Assembly: GCA_050250665.1 (NCBI GenBank)
Contig: JBFWOF010000030.1
Location: 1 to 64,000 of the forward strand
Reading direction: 5' to 3'
Length of the DNA stretch: 64,000 bases
Source: JADKFD01 sp050250665
GTDB taxonomy: Bacteria; Pseudomonadota; Gammaproteobacteria; Xanthomonadales; SZUA-5
Under the pieces are notes generated by a model. That model saw only the letters and a program-made list of their open reading frames with translations, ran no database searches and was not told the origin of the DNA. Shown in pieces: positions 11,312 through 20,125 of the stretch (positions are counted from its first letter, which is position 1; each line of letters starts with the position of its first letter). A program made the translations under genes and the position numbers.

Positions 11312-12357
11312 GATTAGCCTCCGAGGATGAGGAACTTCATCCCGGCGCAGGCCCGAGGCCAACTCGCCGGGAACAGCCCGTCATTATGAACCAAGCCGGG
11401 CCACTACGCAGGCCGGTTAATGGCGAATTGCGGGTAGATGGGTGTCCAGATACGGTGTGGCGCTGCCGCGTTGTTTCACGCGGAGACGCGGAGGCCGCGG
11501 AGAAGCGAGGGTAGTCCGGCAACACAGGGGTGGCGATACGCTCTTGTAGGTCCAGATTTGTCTGGACGCTCTAGGCGACGTGCAGTGAGGTAGCGCGGCT
11601 CCGGCGCGCGGCAACTTGGGATGTGCGCCAGGGTTGTTCGCGCCGGCGGCCGCGGCATTGCCTGCGCACCGGTCATGAACCCGTAATCGTAGGTCATGTT
11701 GTCCGCGCGAGCGGACTAAGTGACATCGAGTTGCCTCACGTAGCTCGCCATGCCAGCAACGTGACCTGCCACCGCTGTGGAGGGCGCCGCGCTGCGGCGC
11801 CGCCTTGCCTTGCCCGAAGATCAAGAGCGGCCGCGCAGGCGCGCGTCCCTCCTCAAAGCCGCTCCAATCCAACTCGATCGTTCATGGCTCGTGAGCAATG
11901 TCGGGCCGCAGTGATTCGACAAGCGCCGGGGATCCGCTGGTCGGCACCCTCGGCCTGGATCCACAGGAGCAGGAAATCGGCCTTATTGCGAGCGACCTTT
12001 GTCGGCCCGAACACTGCGCACGGGTCATGAATGGTAGGTTGGGCTAAGCGCAGCGTGCCCAACAGTGGCGGCCGGTGTTGGGCACGCTGCGCTTAGCCCA
12101 ACGGTCATGGCTGCGGGCCACTCGCCATCATGAAAGTCGCTGGTGCCATGACCGTTGCGTAGGGTTTCTTGCCTAACCCCTCCCCAGCCCTCCCCGAACA
12201 TCGGGGAGGGAGCGACAGCACTCGCATGAACGACTTTCACGGCAACCTACATCAGCTTGCGCAGCCGTCCCGGTGCCCACGACTTGATTGATCGCTCGCA
12301 GGTGCTAGCCTTCCCGCGCCCCTTGCCCCGTGCCCCTTTCCTCAATCGCCGCCTGCC
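11312..12357. repeat. Repeat-rich intergenic region
   Basis: This kilobase gap has no credible gene. It holds a TCCAGA...TCTGGA short palindrome near 11546-11573 and a degenerate GTAGGTCA/CACGTAG palindrome at about 11690-11765. An element at 11777-11863 (GGAGGGCGCCGCGCTGCGG ... CGCGTCCCTCCTC) recurs at 19135, 19502, 19811, 24630 and 43130. A MITE-like element occupies 12034-12250 and is listed separately. Confidence 0.75.
12034..12250. mobile_element. MITE-like palindromic element with GTAGGTTG ends
   Basis: A 217-bp non-coding element bounded by GTAGGTTG and CAACCTAC. It starts with a 70-bp palindrome (GGGCTAAGCGCAGCGTGCCC and its complement). It continues with an inner inverted pair CAACGGTCATGG/CCATGACCGTTG, then a CTCCCCGAACATCGGGGAG hairpin. 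Longer or shorter relatives are at 43348-43420, 59441-59618 and 63249-63536. No transposase was seen, so mobility is inferred. Confidence 0.6.
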
Positions 12358-12510
12358 ATGCTCGATATCCTGCGTGAACTCTGGTCCTTCCTGCGCGAGC
12401 GGAAGAAATATTGGCTGATGCCAATCGTGCTGGTGCTGGTGGCCATCGGCGGCATTCTGATTGCCGTCAAGGGCTCGGTGATCGCGCCCTTCATCTACAC
12501 GCTGTTCTGA
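12358..12510 (+). CDS. DUF5989 family membrane microprotein
   Basis: A 50-residue protein (MLDILRELWSFLRERKKYW... ending FIYTLF) too short for most gene callers. It has an amphipathic, charged N-terminus and one transmembrane helix at about residues 20-38. The pattern ELWxFLRxRKKYWLxPI and the C-terminal APFIYTLF are characteristic of DUF5989. In many genomes that family sits beside carbamoyltransferase and SGNH-hydrolase genes; neither is present here, so this copy is an orphan. The gene ends 6 nt before a GFA-family gene on the same strand. Confidence 0.85.
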   Translation: MLDILRELWSFLRERKKYWLMPIVLVLVAIGGILIAVKGSVIAPFIYTLF

Positions 12511-12516
12511 GGCGGC

Positions 12517-12912
12517 ATGGGCGATTTTGTCAATCACGGGGATGTGCTCTACCAGGGTGGCTGTCACTGTGGCGCCGTGCGCTTTCGCTTCCGCGGCCCG
12601 GATCAACTCGATGTCCTGGAGTGCAACTGCTCGATCTGCGCGATGACCGGCTATTTGCATGTGACCGTTCCGCATGCCGCTTTCGAGTTGCTGACGCCGC
12701 CCGAGGCATTGAGCGAATACCGTTTCGGCACCGGTCTGGCCCGCCATCTGTTCTGCCGGCACTGCGGCATCAAGAGCTACTACCAGCCGCGTTCGCACCC
12801 CGATTGTTACAGCGTCAATCTGCGCTGTATCGAAGGTGGCGCCGCCCATCTCGGTCATCTGGAGCGCTTCGACGGACGCCACTGGGAAGCCGCCGCAGCC
12901 AAGCTCTCGTAG
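12517..12912 (+). CDS. GFA (CENP-V/GFA domain) family protein
   Basis: A 131-residue protein with the zinc-binding GFA fold. The Cys ligands are in GGCHCGAVRF (about residues 14-23), CNCSICAMTGY (about 37-47) and FCRHCGIKSYY (about 79-89). The family is named for glutathione-dependent formaldehyde-activating enzyme, but most members are not shown to have that activity. It starts 6 nt after the DUF5989 microprotein and is probably co-transcribed with it. No formaldehyde dehydrogenase is nearby. Confidence 0.9.
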   Translation: MGDFVNHGDVLYQGGCHCGAVRFRFRGPDQLDVLECNCSICAMTGYLHVTVPHAAFELLTPPEALSEYRFGTGLARHLFCRHCGIKSYYQPRSHPDCYSVNLRCIEGGAAHLGHLERFDGRHWEAAAAKLS

Positions 12913-13287
12913 GTGCGACTGGGACACTGCCGCGGCCAGGCTCTCGTAGGAGCGACCTCGCGTCGCGACCCGCGTGCCGTTGGTCGTCGCAAGAATCGGA
13001 ATCCGCGGTGGGTTGCGGTCTGGAGCAGGACGCAGAGGACGCAGAGGAAGAGCAGAAAGAACGCCGAGAAGAGCAAAAATCATGCGGGATCAGCTTCTCT
13101 CTGCGTTCTTTGCGACTCTTTGCGTTCTCCGCGTTGAAGATCTTGTTGGCCAACGGCAGGAGTTCTGCCGGTCTTGCCAGCGGATCTTACGGACCATTGC
13201 GACGCCGGGTTGCCCGCAGGCGCGGCGCCGGTCGCGACGCGAGGTCGCTCCTACTGTCGAGGCGCGGGTCGCGACGCGAGGTCGCTC
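12913..13287. repeat. Intergenic repeats
   Basis: The gap contains copies of the GTAGGAGCGACCTCGCGTCG family at 12946-12970 and, inverted, at 13230-13254 and 13267-13291. Between them are arrays of near-repeats such as CGCAGAGGACGCAGAGGAA and, inverted, TCTCTGCGTTCTTTGCG. No gene was recognised. Confidence 0.75.
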
Positions 13288-14445
13288 CTACCGTGGGCTG
13301 TAGCCGGTCAGCTCCAGATAGCCCTCGCCGCTGATGGCTTGTCCTGCACGCAGCCCTCGGGCATCGATGGCGCCTTCCCAATAGCGGGTGGAGGTGTCGA
13401 GTTCCTGGTCTTCTCGCAGTGGTGTGATGTCCAGCTCCAGACCTAGTGATGCCGAGTGCAGGCGCCAGCGCACGGGCCAGGAGACGCCGGTCTTCGGGCT
13501 CAACCAGTGTCCGCTGGGCTCGATCTCGACATCGTCAGCGGTCAGCGCCTGCACTGCGCCGTCGGCCGCGATCAGGCTGCCATGACGGGCGACCACCTGA
13601 TCCTGCCGATCGCGGATATTGAACAGCATCAGCGCGCTGCCGTCGCTCAGTCGCAGCGAGAACCAGTCCCAGCCGACCTGATCAGCGGCGAGCACGCCCG
13701 AGGTCCATTCATGGTCGTACCAGGCCTGGCCGCTGACTTCGGAAGTGCTGGTTCCGATCTGGATCTGACCGACCGCCGCAAGCCCGGGATAGCTGTAATA
13801 GGCTGAGGCACTGCCGGGTGCATCGGATTTGCGGCCGTAGCCTGATTCGCCATGCAGCACCGGCGAGTCGGTGCCGCTCAAGGACATTCGGTAGCGGAAT
13901 CCGGTGCCGCCACAATCGAGTTCCAGCGGCAGGAATGCCTCTGCGCTGGCACTCGCGATCGAACAATCATTGGCCCAGACCCGCCAGGGATTGCTCTGCG
14001 CACCGGCGAGGCCCGCCGCGCCGCGGGCCCAGTGTTCGTCGTAGAGAAAGCGGTCGCCGTCGATATCGGTTACCGCCGCATGCGCCAGATAGATCTGCTG
14101 TCCGCTCCAGTCACTGCGCGCAGCGGCGTCTTCCGGCTGCAGACCGTAGCGGAACAACGCCACCTGGGTGCCGAAGCGTCGGCCCTGTGGGCTTTGCACG
14201 CGGGCCGTGAGGTACCACCATTCGATGCGCTGGCGCGGATGGGCAGCGTGATCGCGTGGGAACGCCAGTTCCAGGGGGGATTCGATGCGCTCGAAGCTCT
14301 GGTCACTGGCGGAAGACAGCGTACGTGACAGCGAAGTGCTCGAGTCGGTTTCCGGCGGTGGGGTGGTGCAGGCGGTGAGCATCAGACCCAGGATCGCGGG
14401 CAGAGCCCGCTCCCACAGTTGGCGCAGTCCTGAGCTTCTTCTCAC
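13288..14445 (-). CDS. Secreted lipocalin-like hydrolase (COG5621/AttH-like) lipoprotein
   Basis: A 385-residue predicted lipoprotein. The signal peptide ends in LTAC with Cys26. Hallmarks of the carotenoid-1,2-hydratase/AttH-like fold are RIEWWYLTARV near residue 72, and AWYDHEWTS followed by GWDWFSLRLSDGSALMLFNIR in the second half. Family members are annotated as predicted secreted hydrolases without a proven substrate. The start is GTG, inside a 4-nt overlap (GTGA) with the permease gene. It is the third gene of an operon with an FtsX-type permease and an ABC ATPase, an arrangement that recurs for this family. Confidence 0.85.
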   Translation of the reverse strand: MRRSSGLRQLWERALPAILGLMLTACTTPPPETDSSTSLSRTLSSASDQSFERIESPLELAFPRDHAAHPRQRIEWWYLTARVQSPQGRRFGTQVALFRYGLQPEDAAARSDWSGQQIYLAHAAVTDIDGDRFLYDEHWARGAAGLAGAQSNPWRVWANDCSIASASAEAFLPLELDCGGTGFRYRMSLSGTDSPVLHGESGYGRKSDAPGSASAYYSYPGLAAVGQIQIGTSTSEVSGQAWYDHEWTSGVLAADQVGWDWFSLRLSDGSALMLFNIRDRQDQVVARHGSLIAADGAVQALTADDVEIEPSGHWLSPKTGVSWPVRWRLHSASLGLELDITPLREDQELDTSTRYWEGAIDARGLRAGQAISGEGYLELTGYSPR

Positions 14446-16973
14446 AACGGCGATTCCCGCAGTTGCTGCGCCAGGGTCTGGCGGCGCTGGGTTCGGGCTG
14501 GCAGCGTGCCGGCGAGCATGGCGCTGACCACCGCCACGGCGGTGGCGGTCAGCAGCTGATCCCAGGGCAGCTGCAGCTGCATGCTCCAGCCGAAGGAGCG
14601 GCGGTTGATGACTTCAATCAACAGCAGGGCCAGAGCGATCCCGATCGGCAAGGCCAGCAGGCCGGCGATCAGGCCCAGCAGACTGGCTTGCAGCCATTGC
14701 AGTCGCAACAGGCGGGCAGCGGACAGTCCCAGACTGCGCAGCAGCGCGAACTCGCGCTGACGTTCGATCGCCAGCGCCGACAATGCCCCGACCACGGCCA
14801 CGATCGCGATCAGGCCCGCCAGCAGCCGCAGCAGATCGGTCACGGCAAAAGTGCGGGCAAACACGGCCAGCGTGCGCTCCCGGATCGAGGCCGCAGACAC
14901 CACCTGCACGCCGGGCTGATCGGCGCTCAGGGCTTCCAGCGCGAGGGTCATCGGCGCCATCGAACCGGGGTCGGCATAGACGCCGATGGCGCCGACCGCA
15001 CCATCGGCAAATCGCTTTCGATACTCATCCAGCCGCAGTGTCAGCACGCCCTGGGAAGACGCATAGTCGCGATAGATGGCGGCAATCCGTACCGGCGCCA
15101 GTCCTTGTGCGCCAGGCAGCGCCAGATCGTCCCCCACCTGCAACTTCAGGCGTGTTGCCAGTGGTTCGCTGATGAGGGCGTCGCCGGCGGCAAACTGCAG
15201 CCAGACGTGCTCCGTGTCTGCGCTGATCCAGTCGAAACCGTCGCGGGCTTCGGCAGGCAGATCCAGGCCGACCACGTCAATGGGGCCGCTGTCGAGCAGT
15301 CGCTGGCTGCGCCGGGTCTGACTGAGATGACGCACGCCGGGTAGCGCGCTGGCGGCCGCGATCAGACTGGGGGGCAGCGCACCGCGGCCGCGCGCGGAGA
15401 CGTAGACATCGGCCTGCAGGCTGCGATCGATCCATTGCGACACGGCGCTGCGGAAGCTGTGGATCATGCTGCTCATGCCGATCACGGTGGCGATGGCCAG
15501 ACACAGGGCCGCCAGCGCGATGCCGGTGCGGCCGAGGCCCCGACGGCTGCCGGCCAGCAGCCATTGCGGCAGCACCCGGCCGCCGCGCAGACCGCTTTCC
15601 ATCAGCAGCAGCATGCCGTAGGCCAGCCAGGGCACCAGTCCCAGCGCTGCGATCAGGCAGATGAAGAGGGCGACAAAGGCATTGCCCAGATTCTCCGGTC
15701 CCAGTTTCAGCAAGGCAGCGCCCAGCGCCAGCAGCAGCAGGGAGGGCAGGGCCAGGCCGCGGATCCGGCGCGCCTGGGCGCTGGCCGCCGCATCGGTTTC
15801 CGAAGAGCGTCCCAGAGCACTCAGGGTGCTTTTTCCAAGTACATCAAGCAGCGGCAGCGTGACCGCCACCAGCGCGCCCAGCATCGACAAGCCCAGCGCC
15901 TTGACCCACAGCCATGGTGCGATGCTCAGCCCGCCGCTGGCGCCGCGGCCGTACAGCTCGGCATAGGTGCCGTCGATGCCGACCAGCAGCAAGCGGCCCA
16001 GAACCATGCCCAGCGCGATGCCGACCAGCGCCGCGATCAGACCGACCAGCGCGGCCTCCGTCAGCAGCACGGTCGCCAACAGCCGACGGCCAACGCCGAG
16101 CGCGCGCCACAGGCCGATGGTGGGAGCGCGCCTGAGCGTGAGGAAACTCAGCGTCTGAAACACCACGAACAGCCCGACCAGCAGTGCCAGCAGGCTGAGC
16201 GCCTTGAGGTTGATCTCGAAGGCCCGACTCATCGACGCCAGCTGGGTGTCCTGCTCGGTGGTAGCCAGCAGTCGCAATCCGCCGGGCAGTGTCCGGGCGA
16301 TACGCTCGGCGGTCGGGAGATCGATCTGCAGATCGATGCGGCTGTAGCCGCTGCCGTGCAGAGCCCGCTGCGCCGCGGCCATATCCAGAATCACCCATTC
16401 GCGCGCCGCTGGCGGGATCGCGTCGTCGGCAATCAGTCCGCGCACCACGAATTCCAGATCGCGGCCGTCGACGCGCAGGCGCAGGGCGGAATGGGCTTGA
16501 AGGCCCAGTTGCCGGGCCATGCCGGAGCCGATCAGGATCCCATCGGCATCGCCGATGAGCTGACGAAAGGAAATGGCCTGATCCTCGGAGTCGCCGCTGT
16601 CGCCGGAGAGCCAGGGGCGCATCTGCAGCTCGCTGATCGGGTCGATGCCGAACAGGCGCAGTCGCCGCCCATCCGCTGCGTGTATCGCTTCCAGATCGAT
16701 CACCGGGGCGCTGCGCCGCAGGCCCTGCTGTCGCAGTTCGGCCAGCAGCGACTGCGGCACCGGATCGGCGTCACTGATGATCTGATGGGTCGCGGCGCCC
16801 GACAGAGTCCGGCGGGCGTCGGTGAATGCCGATTGTGCGCTGTCGATGGAAACGTCGATGGCTACCACGACGGCAACGCTCAGACTCAACCCCAGCAACA
16901 TCAGTAGCGCCTGCCCCGGCGCCCGGCAGTGCTCCTGGTACAGCGCCAACAGCAATCGTCGCAGCGCGTTCAA
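14442..16973 (-). CDS. FtsX-like ABC transporter permease
   Basis: An 843-residue integral membrane protein with an N-terminal helix, a large periplasmic domain, three FtsX-type helices, a central two-helix segment, a second periplasmic domain and a final three-helix FtsX block. This is the duplicated MacB/FtsX layout. The only start that keeps the N-terminal helix is TTG, whose TTGA overlaps the ATPase stop by 4 nt. Together with the ATPase it probably forms a mechanotransmission or lipoprotein-release type exporter serving the secreted lipoprotein encoded next. The substrate is inferred only from context. Confidence 0.88.
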   Translation of the reverse strand: MNALRRLLLALYQEHCRAPGQALLMLLGLSLSVAVVVAIDVSIDSAQSAFTDARRTLSGAATHQIISDADPVPQSLLAELRQQGLRRSAPVIDLEAIHAADGRRLRLFGIDPISELQMRPWLSGDSGDSEDQAISFRQLIGDADGILIGSGMARQLGLQAHSALRLRVDGRDLEFVVRGLIADDAIPPAAREWVILDMAAAQRALHGSGYSRIDLQIDLPTAERIARTLPGGLRLLATTEQDTQLASMSRAFEINLKALSLLALLVGLFVVFQTLSFLTLRRAPTIGLWRALGVGRRLLATVLLTEAALVGLIAALVGIALGMVLGRLLLVGIDGTYAELYGRGASGGLSIAPWLWVKALGLSMLGALVAVTLPLLDVLGKSTLSALGRSSETDAAASAQARRIRGLALPSLLLLALGAALLKLGPENLGNAFVALFICLIAALGLVPWLAYGMLLLMESGLRGGRVLPQWLLAGSRRGLGRTGIALAALCLAIATVIGMSSMIHSFRSAVSQWIDRSLQADVYVSARGRGALPPSLIAAASALPGVRHLSQTRRSQRLLDSGPIDVVGLDLPAEARDGFDWISADTEHVWLQFAAGDALISEPLATRLKLQVGDDLALPGAQGLAPVRIAAIYRDYASSQGVLTLRLDEYRKRFADGAVGAIGVYADPGSMAPMTLALEALSADQPGVQVVSAASIRERTLAVFARTFAVTDLLRLLAGLIAIVAVVGALSALAIERQREFALLRSLGLSAARLLRLQWLQASLLGLIAGLLALPIGIALALLLIEVINRRSFGWSMQLQLPWDQLLTATAVAVVSAMLAGTLPARTQRRQTLAQQLRESPL

Positions 16974-17629
16974 GCGTCGACCAGCTGGCCGTTGGCGATG
17001 CGCAGCAAACGATCCGCCTGACCCATCACCTCCTGGGCGTGGGTGGCGATCACCAGGCTGGCACCGCGCTCCCTGCAGGCACCGATCAGCAGGCGCATCA
17101 CCGCAGAGGCGTTGTCGGCATCCAGGCTTCCGGTGGGTTCGTCGGCCAGCAGCACGGCCGGTTGATGCACCAGCGCCCGGGCCACCGCCACCCGCTGTTG
17201 CTGGCCACCGGACAGCTGATCGGCATAACGCGCCGCCAGTTCGCCCAGGCCGAGTTCATCGAGCAGGGCGGCCGCGCGAATGCGCGATTCGCGGGCCGTC
17301 GCGCCATTGAGCTCCAGCGGCAGGCGCAGATTGTCCAGCGCCGTCAGTGTAGGCACCAGGTTGTAGCTCTGGAACACCAGCCCCAGATGCTGGCGGCGGA
17401 AGGACGTGCGCTGTTCTTCGGTGAGGGCGGTGAGATCGGTGTCGCCGAAGCAGACTCGACCCGCGTTGGGCGTGTCGATGCCGGCGAGCAGGTGCAGCAA
17501 GGTGGATTTGCCGGCACCGCTGCGTCCGACCAGCGCAACACAGAGACCCGACTCGATCCGCAGATCGATGCCATCGAGCACCGGGACAAGGCCGAAGCTG
17601 CGGGTCAGGCCGGAGACATTGATATCCAT
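16970..17629 (-). CDS. ABC transporter ATP-binding protein (LolD/MacB type)
   Basis: A 219-residue ATPase with Walker A GRSGAGKSTLLHLLAG (about residues 35-50), Q-loop FQSYNLVPTL, signature LSGGQQQRVAVARAL and Walker B LLADEPTGSLD. The Q-loop and length are those of the LolD/MacB/FtsE group that pairs with FtsX-like permeases. It is the promoter-proximal gene of the three-gene operon running to 13288. Confidence 0.93.
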   Translation of the reverse strand: MDINVSGLTRSFGLVPVLDGIDLRIESGLCVALVGRSGAGKSTLLHLLAGIDTPNAGRVCFGDTDLTALTEEQRTSFRRQHLGLVFQSYNLVPTLTALDNLRLPLELNGATARESRIRAAALLDELGLGELAARYADQLSGGQQQRVAVARALVHQPAVLLADEPTGSLDADNASAVMRLLIGACRERGASLVIATHAQEVMGQADRLLRIANGQLVDA

Positions 17630-17840
17630 GTCGGGCAGCTTGTCAGTAGCGAGGTGAAGCCGTGATGTTGCCGTGGCTGGGGCGGCCCAGTGTGTCAGAG
17701 GTGCTGAAGGTCATGCTGCACGCGCAACGGCTACGTGACAGCGACTCCATCGAGCCCGGCTGTCACGTAGCCCGCTGCGCGGGCAACGTGACCTACCAGG
17801 TCCGAGCTACGCTGATCCATCCGGGTGGGCCAGCTGCCGA
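17630..17840. repeat. REP-like palindrome in a short gap
   Basis: Positions 17706-17799 hold an imperfect inverted repeat whose right half reads GTCACGTAGCCC...GGGCAACGTGACCTAC. It belongs to the same family as the tandem array at 54068-54661. It lies between convergently read ends of transcription units, where it could act as a transcript end or stabiliser. Confidence 0.65.
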
Positions 17841-18596
17841 TCATCCGCGGGCCTTGAGACGTGCGACCAGCGCCTGCAGCACGGATTGGGTTTCCGGGTG
17901 GAACCAGCCTTCCACGAACTCGTCGACCTGATCCGCCTTCGGCGTCTGATAGATCGCACGCAGGTCGGCGCGGGCTGATTCGCGGTTGATGCGCATGGCC
18001 CGTGGCGGCAGGCCCAGGTGGAAACGGCACCACTCCAGCGCTCGCGGGATGACCTGATCGGGGGCCGCCAGCTCATCGACCAGTCCGATACGCGCGGCTT
18101 CACTGGCGTCGATCATGTTGCCGGCCACGATATGGCGTTCGGCCTGATGCGGGCCCAGCAGTCGACGCAAGGAAGCCAGGATGGCGGTGGGCAGCGCCAG
18201 GCCGACCTGGGTTTCGTTGAGGCCGAGCTTGAATGGACCGTCCGCCATGACCCGGTAGTCACAGTTCAACGCGACCACGGTGCCGCCCGCCGGGCTGTGG
18301 CCGGTGATGGCGGCGACAGTCGGGATTGGCGAGCAGGCAATGGCGCTGAGCACGCCGAAGAAATCGGCCCACATCGCCAGCATGCCGGCCTTGTCCAGCT
18401 TGAGCAGTGCCGGCACATCGAGGCCAGCACTGAACAGGCCCGGCCCCGCAGAGATCACCACGGCGCGCGCACCACTGTCGGGCGCCGCCCGCACCGACTG
18501 GTGCAGCAGCGCAATGAGTTCGGGCGACAGCGCATTGACCGGCGGCCGGGCCAGACGCAGTTCCAGAATGTCTTCGTGCTTGATCTTGTCCAGCAT
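17841..18596 (-). CDS. Enoyl-CoA hydratase/isomerase family, ECI1-like
   Basis: A 251-residue crotonase-fold protein. The oxyanion-hole segment GPGLFSAGLDV and the sequence GHSPAGGTVVALNCDYRVMA...LGLNETQVGLALP are clear. The LNETQxG motif carries the catalytic Glu of mitochondrial-type delta3,delta2-enoyl-CoA isomerase (ECI1/DCI), so an isomerase role in unsaturated fatty-acid beta-oxidation fits better than hydratase. An upstream ATG at 18632 is possible; I favour MLDKIKHEDIL at 18596, though neither has a strong ribosome-binding site. It is divergent from the copper-chaperone gene. Confidence 0.85.
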   Translation of the reverse strand: MLDKIKHEDILELRLARPPVNALSPELIALLHQSVRAAPDSGARAVVISAGPGLFSAGLDVPALLKLDKAGMLAMWADFFGVLSAIACSPIPTVAAITGHSPAGGTVVALNCDYRVMADGPFKLGLNETQVGLALPTAILASLRRLLGPHQAERHIVAGNMIDASEAARIGLVDELAAPDQVIPRALEWCRFHLGLPPRAMRINRESARADLRAIYQTPKADQVDEFVEGWFHPETQSVLQALVARLKARG

Positions 18597-18673
18597 GCGG
18601 TTCACCGGTGGCAGGTTCAGGTGCCCGAACATAACATCGGCGCATGGAATTCACGCTCAAGGGAGTTCATCGA

Positions 18674-19102
18674 ATGAAGACGAGATGCTTGTTGGTGGGA
18701 TGGATGATGTTCGGCAGTCAGGCCTGGGCCTGCGGAGAACTGACCACGGCCGATGCCTGGGTGCGCCTGGCGCCACCGGGGGCGGCGGTCATGGCCGGTT
18801 ATCTGACCCTGTCGAACAGCAGCGAGCAATCGGTGCTGGTTCAGGGCGCCAGCTCGGCCGACTTCGACAAGGCCGAGCTGCACAGCATGAGCATGGATGG
18901 CGGCGTCATGCAGATGCGCAAGCTGGAGCTGATCGAAGTGAAGGTGGGTCAGGAAATCAAGCTCGCGCCCGGCGGCAATCATCTGATGCTGATCGGGCCC
19001 AAGCGCAGCTTCAAGGCCGGCGACCAGATCGATGTGGCGCTGAACTTGTGTGAAGACGAGCAGCAGCTAGTCAAGTTCACGGTGCGCGAGTCGGCGCCCT
19101 GA
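18674..19102 (+). CDS. Copper chaperone PCu(A)C
   Basis: A 142-residue periplasmic protein with a signal peptide ending near SQAWA. The Cu(I)-binding pattern of the DUF461/PCu(A)C family is present: HSMSMDGGVMQMRK (HxM...M) and, about 20 residues on, NHLMLIG (HxM). The family delivers copper to the CuA centre of cytochrome oxidase. The start at MKTRCLL follows a GGGAG-type ribosome-binding site; an in-frame ATG at 18644 would extend the signal peptide without benefit. No oxidase or Sco gene is in the window. Confidence 0.92.
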   Translation: MKTRCLLVGWMMFGSQAWACGELTTADAWVRLAPPGAAVMAGYLTLSNSSEQSVLVQGASSADFDKAELHSMSMDGGVMQMRKLELIEVKVGQEIKLAPGGNHLMLIGPKRSFKAGDQIDVALNLCEDEQQLVKFTVRESAP

Positions 19103-20125
19103 GGTTTCCGTCAAAGGGCGCAGATCCGCTGCCCTGGAGGGCGCCGCGCTGCGGCGCCGCTTTGCGCGGGGCAACAGCGGCCGCGCAGGCGCGCGTCCCT
19201 CCTCGAAGCCGCTGCGACTGGCTCCTGCACGTGATCGGGCTGGCCAAGGTCCTGCACATTCCGAGCATGTCACCGCGCATTGGACATCCGAACGCTCTTC
19301 TTCGCGTCCTCTCTGCTTTTCCTTCGCGTTCTCTGCGTCCGGCTTCTGGCCTGGTTCTGCCTCAGCGCAGGATTGTCGCCGGCAGTCGCGACGCAAGGTC
19401 GCTCCTACATCAGGAAGTGAAGGCCGGCGGTCGCGACGCGAGGTCGTTCCACAGGTGAACTACTCAGTCGCGATCATTTCACCAGCGATCGCGCCGCTGC
19501 CTGGAGGGCGCCGCTTTGCGCGGGGCAACAGCGGCCGCGCAGGCGCGCGTCCCTCCTCAAAGCCGCTGCGGCCGACTCCTGCACGTGATCGGGCTGGCCA
19601 AGGTCCTGCACATTCCGAGCATGTCACCGCGCATTGGACATCCGAACGCTCTTCTTCGCGTCCTCTCTGCTTTTCCTTTGCGTTCTCTGCGTCCGGCTTC
19701 TGGCCTGGTTCTGCCTCAGCGCAGGATTGTCGCCGGTAGTCGCGACGCGAGGTCGCTCCACAGGTGAACTACCCAGTCGCGATCATTTCACCAGCGATCG
19801 CGCCGCTGCCTGGAGGGCGCCGCGCTGCGGCGCCGCTTTGCGCGGGGCAACAGCGGCCGCGCAGGCGCGCGTCCCTCCTCAAAGCCGCTGCGGCCGACTC
19901 CTGCACGTGATCGGGCTGGCCAAGGTCCTGCACATTCCGAGCATGTCACCGCGCATTGGACATCCGAACGCTCTTCTTCGTGTCCTCTCTGCTTTTCCTT
20001 CGCGTTCCGTGCGTCCGGCTTCTGGCCTGGTTCTGCCTTAGCGCAGGATTGTCGTCGGCGGTCGCGACGCAAGGTCGCTCCTACATCAGGAAGTGAAGGC
20101 CGGCGGTCGCGACGCGAGGTCGCTC
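19103..20125. repeat. Three tandem copies of a ~310-365-bp non-coding unit
   Basis: The gap consists of three near-identical units starting at 19135, 19502 and 19811. Each opens with GGAGGGCGCCG, continues with GCGCGTCCCTCCTC, a CACATTCCGAGCATGTCACC block and a TTCTCTGCGTCCGGCTTCTG block, and ends in one or two copies of the GTAGGAGCGACC family. The middle copy lacks about 13 bp of the opening hairpin. Open frames in it are repeat translations, not genes. Confidence 0.9.

Noticed and set aside
19162..20041. Several 80-135-codon open frames
   Set aside because: They repeat the same peptide three times because the DNA unit is triplicated; they are repeat translations, not genes.
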